From Drosophila persimilis (lineage: Eukaryota; Arthropoda; Insecta; Diptera; Drosophilidae), in NCBI RefSeq assembly GCF_003286085.1, contig NW_020825331.1, forward strand, positions 1,426,001-1,490,000: 64,000 nt of DNA, written 5' to 3'. Shown piece after piece: positions 15,101-27,469 of this stretch. The notes under the pieces are model-generated. The model had not been told where the DNA came from. It saw only the letters and a list, made by a program, of their open reading frames with translations, and did not search any database. The position numbers and the translations under genes were made by a program. Every line of letters begins with the position of its first letter. The first letter of the stretch is position 1.

Positions 15101-17155
15101 ACGACTGCTACTCTTATTCCTTCACGGACAGGGACACGCTCGACGGACTTTGGGAAAGACATTGATTGGGGTTGGGATTCAAAGTAAAACCTAGTCTTAT
15201 ACAACAACATTTTGTACTGTCTTTTTGGTCCGCAAAAAACCTGTGTTTCCAGTGCTGAGAAATGACCTTCGTTAGTAGTACAAGCGTATCCTAGGGCCGT
15301 ATCCTACTGACCAAGAATCTCTATTTAAAGCTTGCTTCTTGTTTCTTTGCCCTACTACTCGTACTACACACCACCCGTAAAAGTGCCAGCCACACTATGT
15401 TGTTCAGGGCTTCATTCTCGAGCATTTCTCTAATATATAACAAAAAAAAATATATATATAACATACATAAACTATTTGGGTGGTAAAAAAAACTAAAAAA
15501 AAACTGTCATTAGCCATTATACTATGTAACTAGAGAAATACTTAATTTGGGCTGCAGTTTATGGGTGTTTCAGTATCTAGACTTGTGTGTGTATATCTTA
15601 ACTATCTCTATCTTAACTATCTGTGAATGTTTGTCCTTAGCATTTTGCACTCTACTCTTCCGTTGATATCTTGAACCTGATTTCATACGTTTTCGTCGCT
15701 CTCTCGTACTCTCACTCGTACCCACCACAGTCATGCATGTTGCTAGCTACCAATCGATCGACCACCGCCCTGAATCATCCAACAACTTATGTACAATATA
15801 CTCTAATCTCTAGCACACTTGTTACTGTTATTGTTCTATATATCGCATATGTATATTCAAGGTCGTATGTATTTCAAGAGAGTGGTTAAAAAAAACACTT
15901 TCTAGACATACTTTTGCATACAATATGATATTTAATAGTGAATACATATTACTTCGACTTCTTTACGAAGCTGTTTGGCGTTTCTTACAGTTATGTTTGA
16001 ACGTTGGACAAGTTTGTGGAAAAATTGAAGGGCTGTAAAGACCTGGAGCATGTTCGCCTTTTGCCAGATTTATACAATATTTTCATTATCCAAATGAATG
16101 GGAATCCAAGATGCTAATACGTTTTGTCCGTCTGTCAAGCCAATAGTTCCATAAAATTAAAAGATTTTTACTATTATTATGTTTGTCAAAGCTCGTACAA
16201 AATCCGAACATGCTCCAATTGAATCGTTCGAAATTGGTTTGTTTCTAATGTATATACTCGTGTTTCTTTGTTTAATGAGTCTTGCCCTTGTTGATAGCGC
16301 AATAAAGAACAATGTAGGCACTCACCGTTCAATGTCATACCTACATATATATACATAATATTTGTATCTTACTTGCATCGATTTATGCTATACATTGCGT
16401 TTGGTTAATAGACGCGACCGTTGGACAGTTGCACGGAAAAGTAATCTCTAATTGTGTTCCCGACAGGTGGCACGCATGTGCAGCATAGCTACCCAACGCT
16501 TGCCTCCCGTCGTGCCGGAATTGGACGACGCCTACCACCGACTCCAAGCAAACCGTCAACACTGCAGCTCAAGCCAACCAACATTAATTTTCCCAAGCTG
16601 AATGCGAGTCCAACTCACGTAAGTGATCCATGCCAAGTCGCATACCAAAATAATCAGCCCTTACATACTCCTTCATCTTACTCCTTTTCAGACGCACCAC
16701 TCAACGCCCCACAGTGTTCACTCGCTGCCGCATCATCGTGACCTGCTGCGGGACCCTAGAGATATGTATTATAGTAGTAGAGACCGCGAGCGGGATCGCG
16801 AACGCCTTAGGGATCGAGATCGGGATCGGGATCGCCTGCACGAGTACGACCTGCGCTTCGAATACAGAGATCGGGAGCGTGAGTTGTATGAGCGGGAGCG
16901 TGATCGCGAGAGAGAGGTGGAAAGAGAAAGGTAAGTCTAGTCTAGTGCAGTCATGACCGATATGAAGCTCTAACCTGAAGTTGTAAAATGTATGTATTTC
17001 CCAGACTGGAATATATAGCACCGCTGTCGTTTGAACAAGCGCTGGCTATGGGCCGAACAGGTCGTGTACTGCCATCTCCAGTTCTTAATGGTTTTAAGCC
17101 AAAGAGCGGACTTAATACTCGACACTCCGATTCCGACGAGGAGGACTGGTGCTAG
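126..17155 (+). CDS. cac: cacophony, voltage-gated Ca2+ channel alpha1 subunit, C-terminal exons (5' part outside window)
   Basis: Exons read by splice site and phase: 126-220, 2211-2492, 3215-3417, 3486-3694, 13006-13127, 13205-13368, 14035-14235, 16467-16618, 16692-16930, 17005-17155. They total 1818 nt, in frame, giving 605 residues and TAG. The first two encode the domain IV pore loop (GEAW, whose Glu is a selectivity-filter residue) and helix IVS6 ([18 protein letters not shown]). The EF-hand/pre-IQ region follows, then an IQ-like calmodulin site ([14 protein letters not shown]). The tail is rich in RSPSP and in Arg/Asp/Glu repeats and ends DEEDWC, like the DDWC ends of vertebrate Cav2 channels, which bind active-zone PDZ proteins. 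Known role: the presynaptic Ca2+ channel that triggers transmitter release in flies. The sequence matches what I know of Drosophila cac almost throughout. Introns of 68-77 bp lie next to introns of up to 9 kb, so regulation by alternative splicing is likely. Confidence 0.96.
221..2210 (+). other. cac intron, microsatellite-rich
   Basis: Intron inside the domain IV pore coding region. It holds CT/TC runs (near 412-432 and 865-898), scattered CTA triplets, A-rich runs and TA runs (about 1083-1102). I see no coding exon in it. Confidence 0.8.
2493..3214 (+). other. cac intron with hexamer repeat
   Basis: Intron between the IVS6 and EF-hand exons. At about 2977-3020 it carries a short array of a CGAATA/CGAATC-type hexamer. 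No exon seen. Confidence 0.8.
3695..8800 (+). other. 5.1 kb cac intron
   Basis: AT-rich intron with poly(A)-like runs and simple repeats. Short open frames occur but lack paired splice sites or protein-like composition. No exon, RNA gene or transposon recognised. Confidence 0.7.
8801..9021 (+). CDS. cac: candidate optional cac exon (His/Ser-rich linker)
   Basis: Open frame lying between the IQ-region exon (ends 3694, phase 0) and the exon at 13006 (phase 0). An in-frame TAG ends at 8800, so the exon cannot start earlier. It encodes [15 protein letters not shown], then a run of five His, then [11 protein letters not shown], and ends AG|GTAATT in phase 2. Together with the 10-nt microexon at 9907 it adds 231 nt (77 residues) and keeps the cac frame. 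The 3' splice site at 8800 has a weak pyrimidine tract. A later AG such as the one in CGTCAG near 8863 would also keep phase 0. My recollection of the common cac isoform skips this segment, so it is best read as a cassette. Confidence 0.6.
9907..9916 (+). CDS. cac: candidate 10-nt cac microexon
   Basis: A strong branch/pyrimidine stretch (CTAATTTTTAAATATTTCAG) ends at 9906, and a GTGAATAAG donor follows the tenth base. The ten bases complete the AG left over from the exon ending at 9021 (AGA, Arg), then code Asn-Lys-Lys and end in phase 0, exactly what the exon at 13006 needs. It is far too short to find by ORF length. Confidence 0.55.
9917..13005 (+). other. 3.1 kb cac intron
   Basis: Contains a TG run (about 10283-10303) and an ACTCGT-type hexamer-rich stretch at about 10445-10560. 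No exon supported. Confidence 0.7.
14236..16466 (+). other. 2.2 kb cac intron
   Basis: Intron after the GIDMG-coding exon. Short direct repeats of AATC and CTA-type triplets dominate. No exon supported. The shorter intron 13369-14034 likewise holds nothing recognisable. Confidence 0.7.
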
Positions 17156-20100
17156 CAAAGGCTTTGATTGCGATCGCGTAATCGAAAGGATCAGATCTGG
17201 GTATAACATCAGGCCATATGCTCATCGTATTCAGCACCAAATTTAGATCACAATTTTGATACGATACGACGCATAAATCAACACCAACGCCAATACCAAC
17301 ACTTACACCAACAGCCACAACAATATACACCAATCAATCATCGGTATGTAGATATACCAAGATCCACTTTAACACTAACACCCACCACCCCCACCACACT
17401 AACACCAAAAGATATCAAGAAATTGGCTGAAGAAGAAGAAAGCTTACACGAATCAACAAACCCAAATCGACAACCGCAATCGCAACGAGCAAACGATGAT
17501 CAGCAAATACAACAGCTACTAGTAACACAACAACAACAACAGCAACATGAATGGCTACCATGCTGCCACAAGCCGTACGAATCCTCACTGATGGCAATCT
17601 CATTGCCAGAAACAAGAACAACCTCGCCCCACTTCGATTATAAAGAATTCATAGGAACTATACCACGGACTAGGTCTAGGACTAGGACAACAGCAATCGA
17701 CACTGCAACAACAACACAAAGGACAACAAGAAATGAAAATGAAGCAATGATATTAAGTGTACCAATTACAATAACAACACCAGTAGCTATTAAAAAGATC
17801 TATTCTGATAATGACATTAATTATAATGCTATTTCGGATCTACATGATGGTTGGATAGAAACACCAGCAGCATCAGGTGCCCATCATTATCACCAGCCAG
17901 AAGAACTACTACTACAACCACAAGAGCAATCACAGCCGCAGCAAACACAGCAACCACAGCAGCAGCCGCATCCACAGCATCATCACCCGCACCATCCGCT
18001 GTATTCGTATCATACGCTATAAGGGAAGGGGGATGATAATGATGAACAGAAGCCAGAACCAGAAACCGCTGAAAGTGTAACTTTAATTGTAACTGAAACT
18101 GAAATGAGGTGTAAAAAGTACGAGAGATCAAGGAATAGGAGTTAGGAGATCGCTAAGAGTAGGAGTAAGGTGTAAAAGGAGGATAGGGAAAAGAATATTG
18201 ATATGAAAATGAATATAGGTATAGGAATAGCAACAAACTCAATGTCAGATATGAATGATATGATATGATGATATGATATGATAGAGTGTATTTATTTTAT
18301 TGTACTAAATGCCTAAGAAACCAAACAAGCAAAAGGGAACTATATTTCGAAAAGCATAACATACTTAGATTGTAGGTCTACAATATAGGTAGTAATATTG
18401 TAGGGGTATTGGCATACATTATACATTGTAGGTTTATCTAGGACATAGCTCGATGAATCTGTAATCTGAATCTGCAAGCGTTTTTGTCTTGTTTGTATTT
18501 AAAGTTAGTAATTCAATTATGTACATTTAAATGCAAAATTATATTTATTCTCCTGTACATACAAGTTTAATGTAGATATCAAATTTTTTGTATGTAATGT
18601 ATTTACCTACGACTACGATTATACACACACTTACACACACACACATGCATACTTTCGACCGAGACGTACACAGGAAATCCGAACCCAAAAAAACTAATAC
18701 TTAAACTTGAATAGCAAACAAATGATTCGCATTTTGAATACCTAAGGATTTTTTCATTCATTCGTGTATATTCGAGCGAATACTCGCCCTCTCTCTATCT
18801 GTCCCTCTCCTTCTTTGATTAATCGAACATAAACCACTACTAAAGCTAAAACTAAAACAATAACTAATAGCAATAGTACTGCAAGATCAAAACCCAATAC
18901 AATACCAATATACAATATACACAGCCTCAATCATGACCAGCTGCATACATACCATACGTATCTATGTAAATTAGAGTCTGTGTCTGTACAGACTTTGACG
19001 AGGTAGCGGAACATTACTTTATTTTCTGATACACAACAATATACGTGTACGAACGAGCCTCATTTTCATTTCTCAGAGAACTTACTTTAACTTCAGGAAC
19101 ATGCTTTGGCATCTGCTTTTTGAAGGTTAAAACTGTTTCGATTCGTTCGCAAGAGAAGTCTGTACATGATGTGAGGTGTAGGCTAGGCTAGTGTAAAAGA
19201 TGATGATGATCACACCTGATAGATAATCCTCGTTTAAATAATATACATGCATAATCGATATCGCCTATCTAATCTTGCCTTCACGAGCAAAAGCCTTAAA
19301 ACATTGCCATTTTATTATTCGAAAATATGAATCTGCTTTTAAATTTTTTCGGTATATCCGTAGCGACACATTCGTACATATATATATGTATGTAGATACC
19401 AGTATCCGTATACCTCTCCAGCTCATGCAAAATGGAAATGTGAATCTCATGCACACACATACACACCTCCACCTCCCTCACTCGATATCGAAATCAGCAT
19501 CACATTAACGCAGGCATATAGCAGAAACAGCATTATCACAGCAGTCATTAAGACATTAAGACAACAAATGATTGACTAATAAGATCCTAAATCAAAACAA
19601 CCAGTTAGTGTGTAGATAGACGACGAATCATGGGTTACATGACGAACATGAACATGACGAAGGGATATCGAAGAGCGCACAAATATTGTAATTTAAACAA
19701 AAAAGTGAATCCATAACTTAAGTAAATAATTATAACCGCTGAGCAGTTATGCGAATTTACACAGCAAATGTACTTACGATAACGAATACGAATATGATTA
19801 TGATTACGATTACGAGAGTAGGGTTTTAGGAGGCATACATACAGAGAAGGTGCATAAAAGACGACAACCAAGAAAAGCAAACACCAAACCGAAACCAACT
19901 TAGCCATGTTCACTACAGCAATGTACTATAATTAATTATACATATTACGAGTAAAACTTAGCAATACGGAAAATACCGACAAACCAAAAAAAAAAAAAAA
20001 AAACCCGGAAAACACGAAAACCGAATACAGCAAAACTGAGAAATAGAAATGCATACATTTTTAATAATTATATTATATTACGGATACATACAAGATCGAT

Positions 20101-22500
20101 TTATAAATATACACTCACAAGCATACATATATGTACATGCATAATTATACAATTTACAATACAATAGTCTATAAACTAGTGTCAAACAAAAAACAAAACA
20201 AAACCAATCCAAAACCAAAACCACAACAAAAACCAAAAGAATCCATAGCTTAACAATGGGAAAAAATTAAAAGAAATGAAATCTAATATCTGATATAGAA
20301 AATCGCTCGCTCGCCAATCTGCTTGCCTTACATACAGTTCAGTACAGAACAGTACAGTACTAAATGTATTACTCGTGTTTTTCCAAGGTGCCACCCTTTG
20401 ACTACTTCCAAAAAACAACATCAACAATATTTGTAATTGTAATTCCGATCTATCATTCTGTTGTCCATTCATTGAGCTATACGTACGCTACGAATCTATT
20501 CCTTTTCGAATCCTTTATCGTAGGCTAAGATCGTGTCCACATTTCACTCTGCTTGCTTAGGCCATCCATCATCCTCATGGGAGTGGGTGGAGTGGAGTGT
20601 AGAGTTCTTGGTGAGGCAGCTATTGGCTTCATTTCGCTATTAATGCCAAAAAAAAAAAAATAAAAAAAAATATAACAATGCAGATAGTATAAAGAATACA
20701 AATGGAACATCAAAAAGTGGAAATGAGTACAAAATGTGAGAGTTAGTTAATAATAAGGTTCTTATTTTGATATCGTACATATGTACATATATCCAATCCA
20801 TTACGCCTCTAGAGGAACTATTTAGTTTTAGCAAGTTATTGGCATCTAATTCGATTTCGATTTGCTTTTGAAGGCCTTAACCAACAAACAGTTCGCTTCT
20901 CCCATTTGGGCCCCTAGCTAGCTGACTGTGAACTCTACCAAAGTACTCTACCACATGCCCCAAGCCACACGCGTCACACTCGCCACATTCGCCACAGATG
21001 CTTAGCCACAAAGTACTACCACATACAACATATATTGATTAGGAGCCAGGTGCCAGGTGCCAGGTGGCAGGTGCAGGTGCAGGTAGGGACTAGATCAACA
21101 TTAGACCATGAACAGGAGAGATCGGATGCTACGATATTTCGGGGAAGAACAATTGGGGGCCAGCAGGCAAAAACCACGTCCCTCCATCTACCAAACTAGA
21201 TGCCAAACAAAAACTGAAGTATCCTATAAATATAATTAAATATATTTATATGTACTACCATGTGCTGCCTAGCGTCGCGTCGCGAGTTCGATTGTTCTTC
21301 CAGGTTCTTGAATTATTGATTTTTTTCATACATAGAACTACTGTACAGACATTGCCTAAACTCCACTGCGATCCCCGATGCCCGTTACCCGATGTCCGAT
21401 CCTATCCGACTTCAAAACCGATAGAGAGATATAGCTGGAAATCTGGTGAAATAGTGAAATAGTGAAATACTATACTTGTGTATAGGTATGTAGCCCGTGA
21501 CCCAATGAGCACAGGGTACGGTACGGTGGCTGCCGCCGTGCCAGGTCCTACGTCCAGGTCCACCCCCAAAGCGGTCCACTGCACCACACAATCCTGTGCT
21601 CACTGTCTCATGCCGTGCCGGTATGCTGCTTACCTTCTTTACCTTAACCGTAACTTGAACTTTAACTTTAACTTTAACTTGAACTTTAACGTTAACCTTA
21701 ACTTGAACTTGAGCCCTAACTTAACGATTCGCGATATTCGTATATTTTTGTTAATTGTTTACTGTCTGGTTTGAAAGGTCACATGAGAAATCTAAAAGTA
21801 GCTCGGAATTTTATACAAAGCAACCGAAAGGAAATCAAGAAATTATGATATGATGATATACTATAGTAGTAGGGGATTGTCTGTGGTCTCTCTGGGGAGT
21901 AGACGGACGGGAAAAAGCGGTATAATATATATACACTATATATATTAATTTAAACTAGACAAATTAAATGGTAATCGCTAAAATGTAATGACAATGCGCA
22001 TATACATTATACATATATATTGTATATACACGTATGTATGTATGTATACATATATAAATGTATGTATATATAGTATATATTGAATAACTGAATACACTAA
22101 GTAAATGACGCAGTTTAACTAATGGTTAAGAGACGCTAGAGATAATTGAACTACATTTAATAATACGTTTAATTATGTATAATTATAAAGAGGAACTTGT
22201 AATTTATATACAAGACAAGATATACATACATAAACATATAATAACATAAATACCTGCCTTCAACAAATTTGTTAATAAAAACTATTAATACTTTCTTATT
22301 TTACATAAAGTAAAGGAATTACATAATAATACCAAAAACAAACAAAAAAAAAAACAAAAAAAACTAAAAAAAACCAATAAAACCAAATGAATGCCAGAAA
22401 AAATTACAAACCTAATGGACTTGGAGTTTTTTTATTAGCCATTTAAATTATAAACTAAAAATTAAAAAATGTATTAATTATTTTATTTATATTTCACTAT
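17156..22500 (+). other. cac 3' UTR / downstream flank
   Basis: Apart from the polyQ-rich frame, this stretch is AT-rich, repeat-rich and non-coding by eye. AATAAA-like signals occur, for example near 22276, so a long 3' UTR is possible but its end cannot be fixed. A run of ACTTTA/ACTTGA units lies at about 21653-21710. Confidence 0.5.
17207..18022 (+). other. polyQ-rich open frame downstream of the cac stop; candidate alternative cac C-terminus
   Basis: A frame open for about 270 codons with no in-frame Met near its start, so it would have to be reached by splicing. It lies in the same frame as cac but beyond TAG (17153), TGA (17165) and TAA (17204). Composition is protein-like, not merely CAA repeat: acidic EEEESLHES near 17426, a run of six Gln near 17534, HEWLPCC, HFDYKEFIGTIPRT, then Gln/Pro/His-rich to HPHHPLYSYHTL and stop. 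Possible acceptors in compatible phase include CATCAG (ends 17212) and TTCAG (ends 17234, phase-compatible with a CAG|GT site near 17060). It could instead be 3' UTR with a chance open frame. Confidence 0.4.
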
Positions 22501-23521
22501 TATTATATACTTAAAAATGTTGATATTTTATTGGATTACCCTTAAATATGATGGTATTTATGGATGGATACTTGTGTGGTTCTCATATGAAGCCCTTTTT
22601 GCACTTGCTGTCCTGCTCATATTCATGCCTATTCATGAAAATTCAATGAGTGGAAAATGTTCAGAGTACACTTCCTACAAGAGTTCAACAAATGTGGCTG
22701 TGGCTGTGGTTGTGGCTGTCCCCAAACCCCTAAAATTCAATTTAAAAGAGTTCTCCCAACATGAACAACGTTCTATGAAGAATCAGAATCAATGTTTATA
22801 TAAAGCTATAGCTCCCTCAAGTGCTCCAACCCCTTGTCTGTTTCTGGGGTTTTTCTCAAACGCGTGTCGTCGTCCAACCCCCCATGTGGCTACTGTGGCT
22901 GCACTCCCACTATTTTATGGGATTTTTATAGGATGAGTCCTGTAAGTGGTTTTTGTGGTCCGTTATTGCCACAGCTGTGCATCAAGTATTATGAGCCAAC
23001 AGCTGGGCGGCTGAGCTCTGGATATACTCTGGCAATCCAACCAACCCCCTAGGAAGCCAAGTCAGCTGGTCAGGGGGCATGCGCACGGGAGGGCCAAGAG
23101 CAAACTAAGGCGCAGCCACAACTACGGGTACATATTGATTTTGGGTCACACAGTATACAGTAGTTACAACAATTGGGAACGTTAGCAGTGCGGCTCGCAT
23201 CAGAGAATCCACCTTAGACTACTCCCATCACAAAGAAAATCTTCACACAGTCAGGGCACACACGGAGCACTAGAGTCCAATGGATGGAGTGATAAGCTAG
23301 CACTGGAAGACAGACAGACATAATTGCTGGCATCGTATGCAAACAACACAAACAATGAGCGATGGGCGAGACATCTAGAAGGTAATTGAAATTGAGAAGA
23401 CTGAAATCGGATTTTTGTGGCATGCAAGTCTCGGGCCCATAAGCAGAGGCCCTCACATATCCTCCCCGCGCAGCCTCCTACAACTAGAGTCAACTCTCGA
23501 GAGTCCCGTCCCGGCCCCAAC
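22501..23521 (+). other. intergenic / Pdzd8 upstream region
   Basis: Contains a GTGGCT-type repeat at about 22692-22720 and open frames of low quality. The 5' UTR and promoter of Pdzd8 should lie in its right part. No core promoter motif is clear enough to call. Confidence 0.5.
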
Positions 23522-26500
23522 ATGGAGATACCCATTTCGAATATACTGCTGCTCTGTCTGATATTTTTGCTGATTGGCGGGGTCATCATGATACTGCTGC
23601 AGTATCTGATATTCATAAAATTCTCCAACCTGCCTGACGAGAGCGAAGAGCAGAAGCGGATGAATGCCAAATACACCCTGCCAGTGGTAAGCCATCCCTA
23701 TCGCCACCTATCTATTATCCATCTTATTAATTCATATTTATCTATTGACAGAACATCAAACAGACAGCAAGGAACCTCAAGGCCCCACCCAATCCCGTGA
23801 ACAGCTGCGAGAACCACCAGGAGAGTCTTCAGGGTGCCTCGGCTTTGATTTCCCTCAACTTTGTGATGCAGTTCCTGTTCCACGAGTTCAAGAACTCGAA
23901 CCGAGTGCGTAAATGGTTTTACCGGAAGCTCTCCATCGAACTGGATGAACTGATTACCAAGACAACAACCGGCAAGCTCCTTGACAAGCTGACGGTGAGT
24001 CCTTAATCTCAGAGAATATATTGCACAGGCGACAGGACTAATGCCCCGTGCCAATTTCAGATCAAAGAACTGGAGTTGGGGGATCAGTTTCCGGACATCA
24101 AGTCGCTCTCCGTGCACAATGTGGAGTTGGACGAGCGGGAGCAGCGCATCGAGAATCTGGACCTGCTGCTGGACATCAACTACGTGGGCAACTTCTCCAC
24201 ATCCATCGATGCGGACATGGTGCTGGGCAAGAAGGGCTCCATTACGCTGAAGGTGAAGCATTTGTCAGGCATGGCGCGTCTGCAATTCACGCGAAAGCCA
24301 TATACCCACTGGTCCCTGAGCTTCCTGGGCGATCCGGAGCTGATCCTGGACATAGAATCAAAGTACCAGGGCCGTCAGATGCAGTCGAACATCACGAACC
24401 TCATCTCTAATCAGATACGCAAGGCGGTGAGGCGGAAACATACCCTGCCCAACTATAAGTTGCGCTACAAGCCCTTCTTCCACTGGACAGCAGAGGAGGA
24501 GACCGTCGACTGTGACATCCAGCCCAACGGTCTGCTCACGGTGAAGGTGGCAGAGCTATCTCGACTAATGCCCTGGACATCGCCGGGTAATGGCGACACC
24601 TACTGCACCATTACCCTGGCGCCGGTGCCCTTTATCGAGGCGCATCAGAAGGACAACCGGCATGTGCTCATCTCCCTGGATGTGTTCATTCACAAGGCGA
24701 AGAACCAGCAGATCGGCATCGTCTTCAAGCAGAGCAACAGCCAGCTGGTGAGGATCGAATCCGTGCTGCCGAACACACCGGCCTGCAAGTCCAATCTGAT
24801 GGCCGGTGATGCACTGGTGGCCATCGAGGGCAAGCAGGTGACCACCATCCAGCAGATCGCCAAGGTCGTGAAGACCCTGCAGGCCACCGTCTTCTGTCTG
24901 CGCATCGAGCGTGTTATTCCCGGCATCATACGTAACGATGCCATCCTGGAGGATCTGGAGAAATACGATGAGCTGTGCGACATGACCTCCGCCACCACCA
25001 AGACCGAACCCGAGCCGGAGGCCACTACCGCAGAGACGGTGGCCAAGCATCTGGCGGTAAAGCCCAGTCTTAGTCGCTATGCGGCAGAGTCTGGCCTCAC
25101 GGGCCAGACCCCCACCAATTCCCCAAAGAAGTCCAATCTGATTGCCAAGGCCATCAAGAAGACCATGAGCCGGGAGAGCAGTGACAAGGATAAGGATAAA
25201 GATAAGGAAAAGGAGAGAGAGAGGGAAAAAGATAAAGATAAGGATAAGGACAAGAATAAAACTGATGACTCTTCCACGGACAGGGGCACCGATGAACCGG
25301 TAAACTACTTCTATCAGCACTCGACGATCGACTGCGCTTTCAGTCCCCTGATACACATGGATGATGTGTGCAGCTTCCAGCTGGATGCCAACAGTCGCTT
25401 CCTCAATGTCTGCGTCTTTGGCAAGTGTGCCGGCGAGAGTGTCCTGCTGGGCTACAACAATGTCCAGATTGGCCAGATACTTGTCGAGTGCTCGGAGACC
25501 AGTCTGAATCAATGCCTCCGACAGATAGCCCTGAATCCGGCCTCTCTGCAGGCAGGGTAAGTCTGCCATTCGCCCAAGGATAGCTTGTATCTGCAAAGGA
25601 CCTGTTTTACTTTAAATCTGTCTGTAATTTATCCACAGGAAGATGCACGACCTGGCCAATCAGTCTGGCTTCAATCCGAACCTCTGCTTTGGCGATATTC
25701 TGTTTGGCTTCGCCTGGATGGGAAATCCGAACGTTACCGTCGGCGACCCACCCACCACCAAGAGCGGCTCCAAGTCCCATTCCCCAGCTAGGTAATCTCT
25801 GATCATTGCAGTGAATGCGAGGGATAGTTCCTAATTGTAATTCCTTTCGGCAGAACTCAATTCGAACGTGGACAGGACGAGCCCCCATCCGAAACAGTTT
25901 CACTGAAGTCATCGAGCACTCTGGCGGACAGTGCCATTTCCAGTAGTGGCTCCAACAGTGCGGCCCCAAGAGCCCACAGCTTTGTGCGGACGCACTTCCA
26001 TCGGGCCACGCAGTGCGACTTCTGTGGCAAGAAGATCTGGCTGAAGGATGCCATGCAGTGCCAGGAGTGTTCCATGTGCTGCCACAAGAAGTGCATAGCC
26101 AAGTGCCACAATGCCACCGTCTGTGGGCCCGTAGACTGTTCGGGTTCCCTGCCGCAGCCATCCACCTCCGCAGGCACTCCATCGGGGGTGACGAAGCCAG
26201 AGTTCACCATCACGCAGGCGGAGAACTTGGAGCTGTATGAGCCCAAGACAGGCTCCGTGCAAGTGGAGGAGGCAGCCACGACGACGGGCGAACAAGCACA
26301 GGTGCAAGTGCAGGCTGGACTGGACGTGCACAGGTCTAGTCTGACGGGGATGCTGGCGCAGGGGATCAAGCGTCAGGCGAGCAATCTGGACATACCCGGC
26401 ATTGTCTCTTCGCTGACTGGCAGCGGCCAGCAGATGAACTCCAAGAGCCTACCGCCTAGTCCTCAGCACACTCCCTCGCGGTGAGTCCACTAAATGGGTC

Positions 26501-27054
26501 TATAATCTCTTTTTTTAACCTCTCTTTGGGTGGGCTCAGCAAATCGTCAATTGTGGAGGAGGTGGCGGCTCCCCTTGTGCATCAGAATCCCTTCGAGCGG
26601 GTAACCCAACACCTGGAGGCACTGCCAGCGGAGTGCACAGTCCTCAGCTTCGAGCAGGTCATCATCATCACCGAGCCAATCATTAGACACAACCGCAACG
26701 AGGATCTGATGAACCTGGCCAAGAGCTCCAGCAAGCATCTGTACGCCAGTGCTCCACCTGACGAGCGGGTGGCCAAAATCAATGAGCTGGTAATTGCCCA
26801 ACACTCATCAATAATACGTTGTGATATCTAAATGATCCGTTTTGCAGCTGACAAAGCTGAAGATCGCCTTAGATGCGGAGACAGAGGGCTATACAATGAT
26901 GAACGATGCCGAAAAGGCCACAGAATCATCGCCCTATAAATCATCGACGATCAGTGTGGAGAACAGATCAGATGAGCGGGTGCAGGCCCTCAGTATTATC
27001 ATGCTCTATCTGTGCACGGGACTCCAGCATGCCCAGGGTGTGGTCCTGCAGTAA
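23522..27054 (+). CDS. Pdzd8: PDZD8 homologue, ER contact-site lipid-transfer protein
   Basis: Seven exons: 23522-23686, 23752-23994, 24061-25556, 25639-25791, 25854-26480, 26540-26789, 26848-27054, giving 1046 residues. All junctions are in phase with GT/AG borders and introns of 50-82 bp. An N-terminal anchor (residues ~7-29, ILLLCLIFLLIGG) is followed by an SMP lipid-binding domain (~75-275) and a PDZ domain (~340-425, with IGIVF). Next come a Lys/Asp/Glu-rich tract (~375-405 codons into exon 3), a C2-like region (~555-630) and a C1-type zinc finger (~733-782: His, then CDFC, CQEC, CCHKKC spacing). The C-terminal helical part may be a coiled coil. In animals PDZD8 sits in the ER membrane and moves lipids at contacts with late endosomes and mitochondria. 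The start is the first ATG in frame before the anchor. Length and domain order match the family. Confidence 0.93.
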
Positions 27055-27455
27055 TATATACCAGATGACAGATGCCCCATTAATCATGATTCATAATACC
27101 TACCCTACCTAAACATCTACCTAAACACCTACCTATACACCTACCTATACGCATACATATTCGTGTGTACTCGTAGTCGATTCGCAATTATTTTTAAGAT
27201 CGTAGACTGGAAATGTCAATGTTAGTGAAACCTAAAGGCATTTTTAATCCGTGTTGTGGCATACTCTTACCTAAAAGTATTTAATTTTTAGCCGTTTGTT
27301 CCAATCAAATTTTAGTTGTCTTTTGCGCTTTATTTGTCGTATCGGCTCGGTTTTAAAATTTGTCAAATTTGTATATAATATTTAAACGTTGGATGCATCA
27401 AAATCCGATATGAACATCAAATGATATCTCTAGTGTTTCAGTTTTGTTTTTGACG

Positions 27456-27461
27456 AATAAA
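27456..27461 (+). terminator. polyadenylation signal of Pdzd8
   Basis: AATAAA about 400 bp after the stop codon, in an AT-rich 3' UTR-like stretch with no competing signal of equal quality nearby. Confidence 0.5.
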
Positions 27462-27469
27462 AATTTTAA

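Noticed and set aside
16623-17021. Other-frame and minus-strand open frames over the cac Arg/Asp/Glu repeat exon
   Set aside because: Products of the CGAGATCGG-type repeat that codes the cac tail in the true frame.
17153-17206. Stop-codon readthrough from cac into the polyQ-rich frame
   Set aside because: Two more in-frame stops (TGA 17165, TAA 17204) follow the TAG, so simple readthrough cannot reach it; only splicing could.
22517-22936. 139-codon plus-strand open frame upstream of Pdzd8
   Set aside because: Starts in AT-rich DNA, includes a translated GTGGCT simple repeat, and has no recognisable domain or promoter.
24565-25596. 343-codon minus-strand open frame opposite the large Pdzd8 exon
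   Set aside because: It mirrors a GC-rich coding exon with strong codon bias. The plus strand has the SMP and PDZ domains and matching splice phases.
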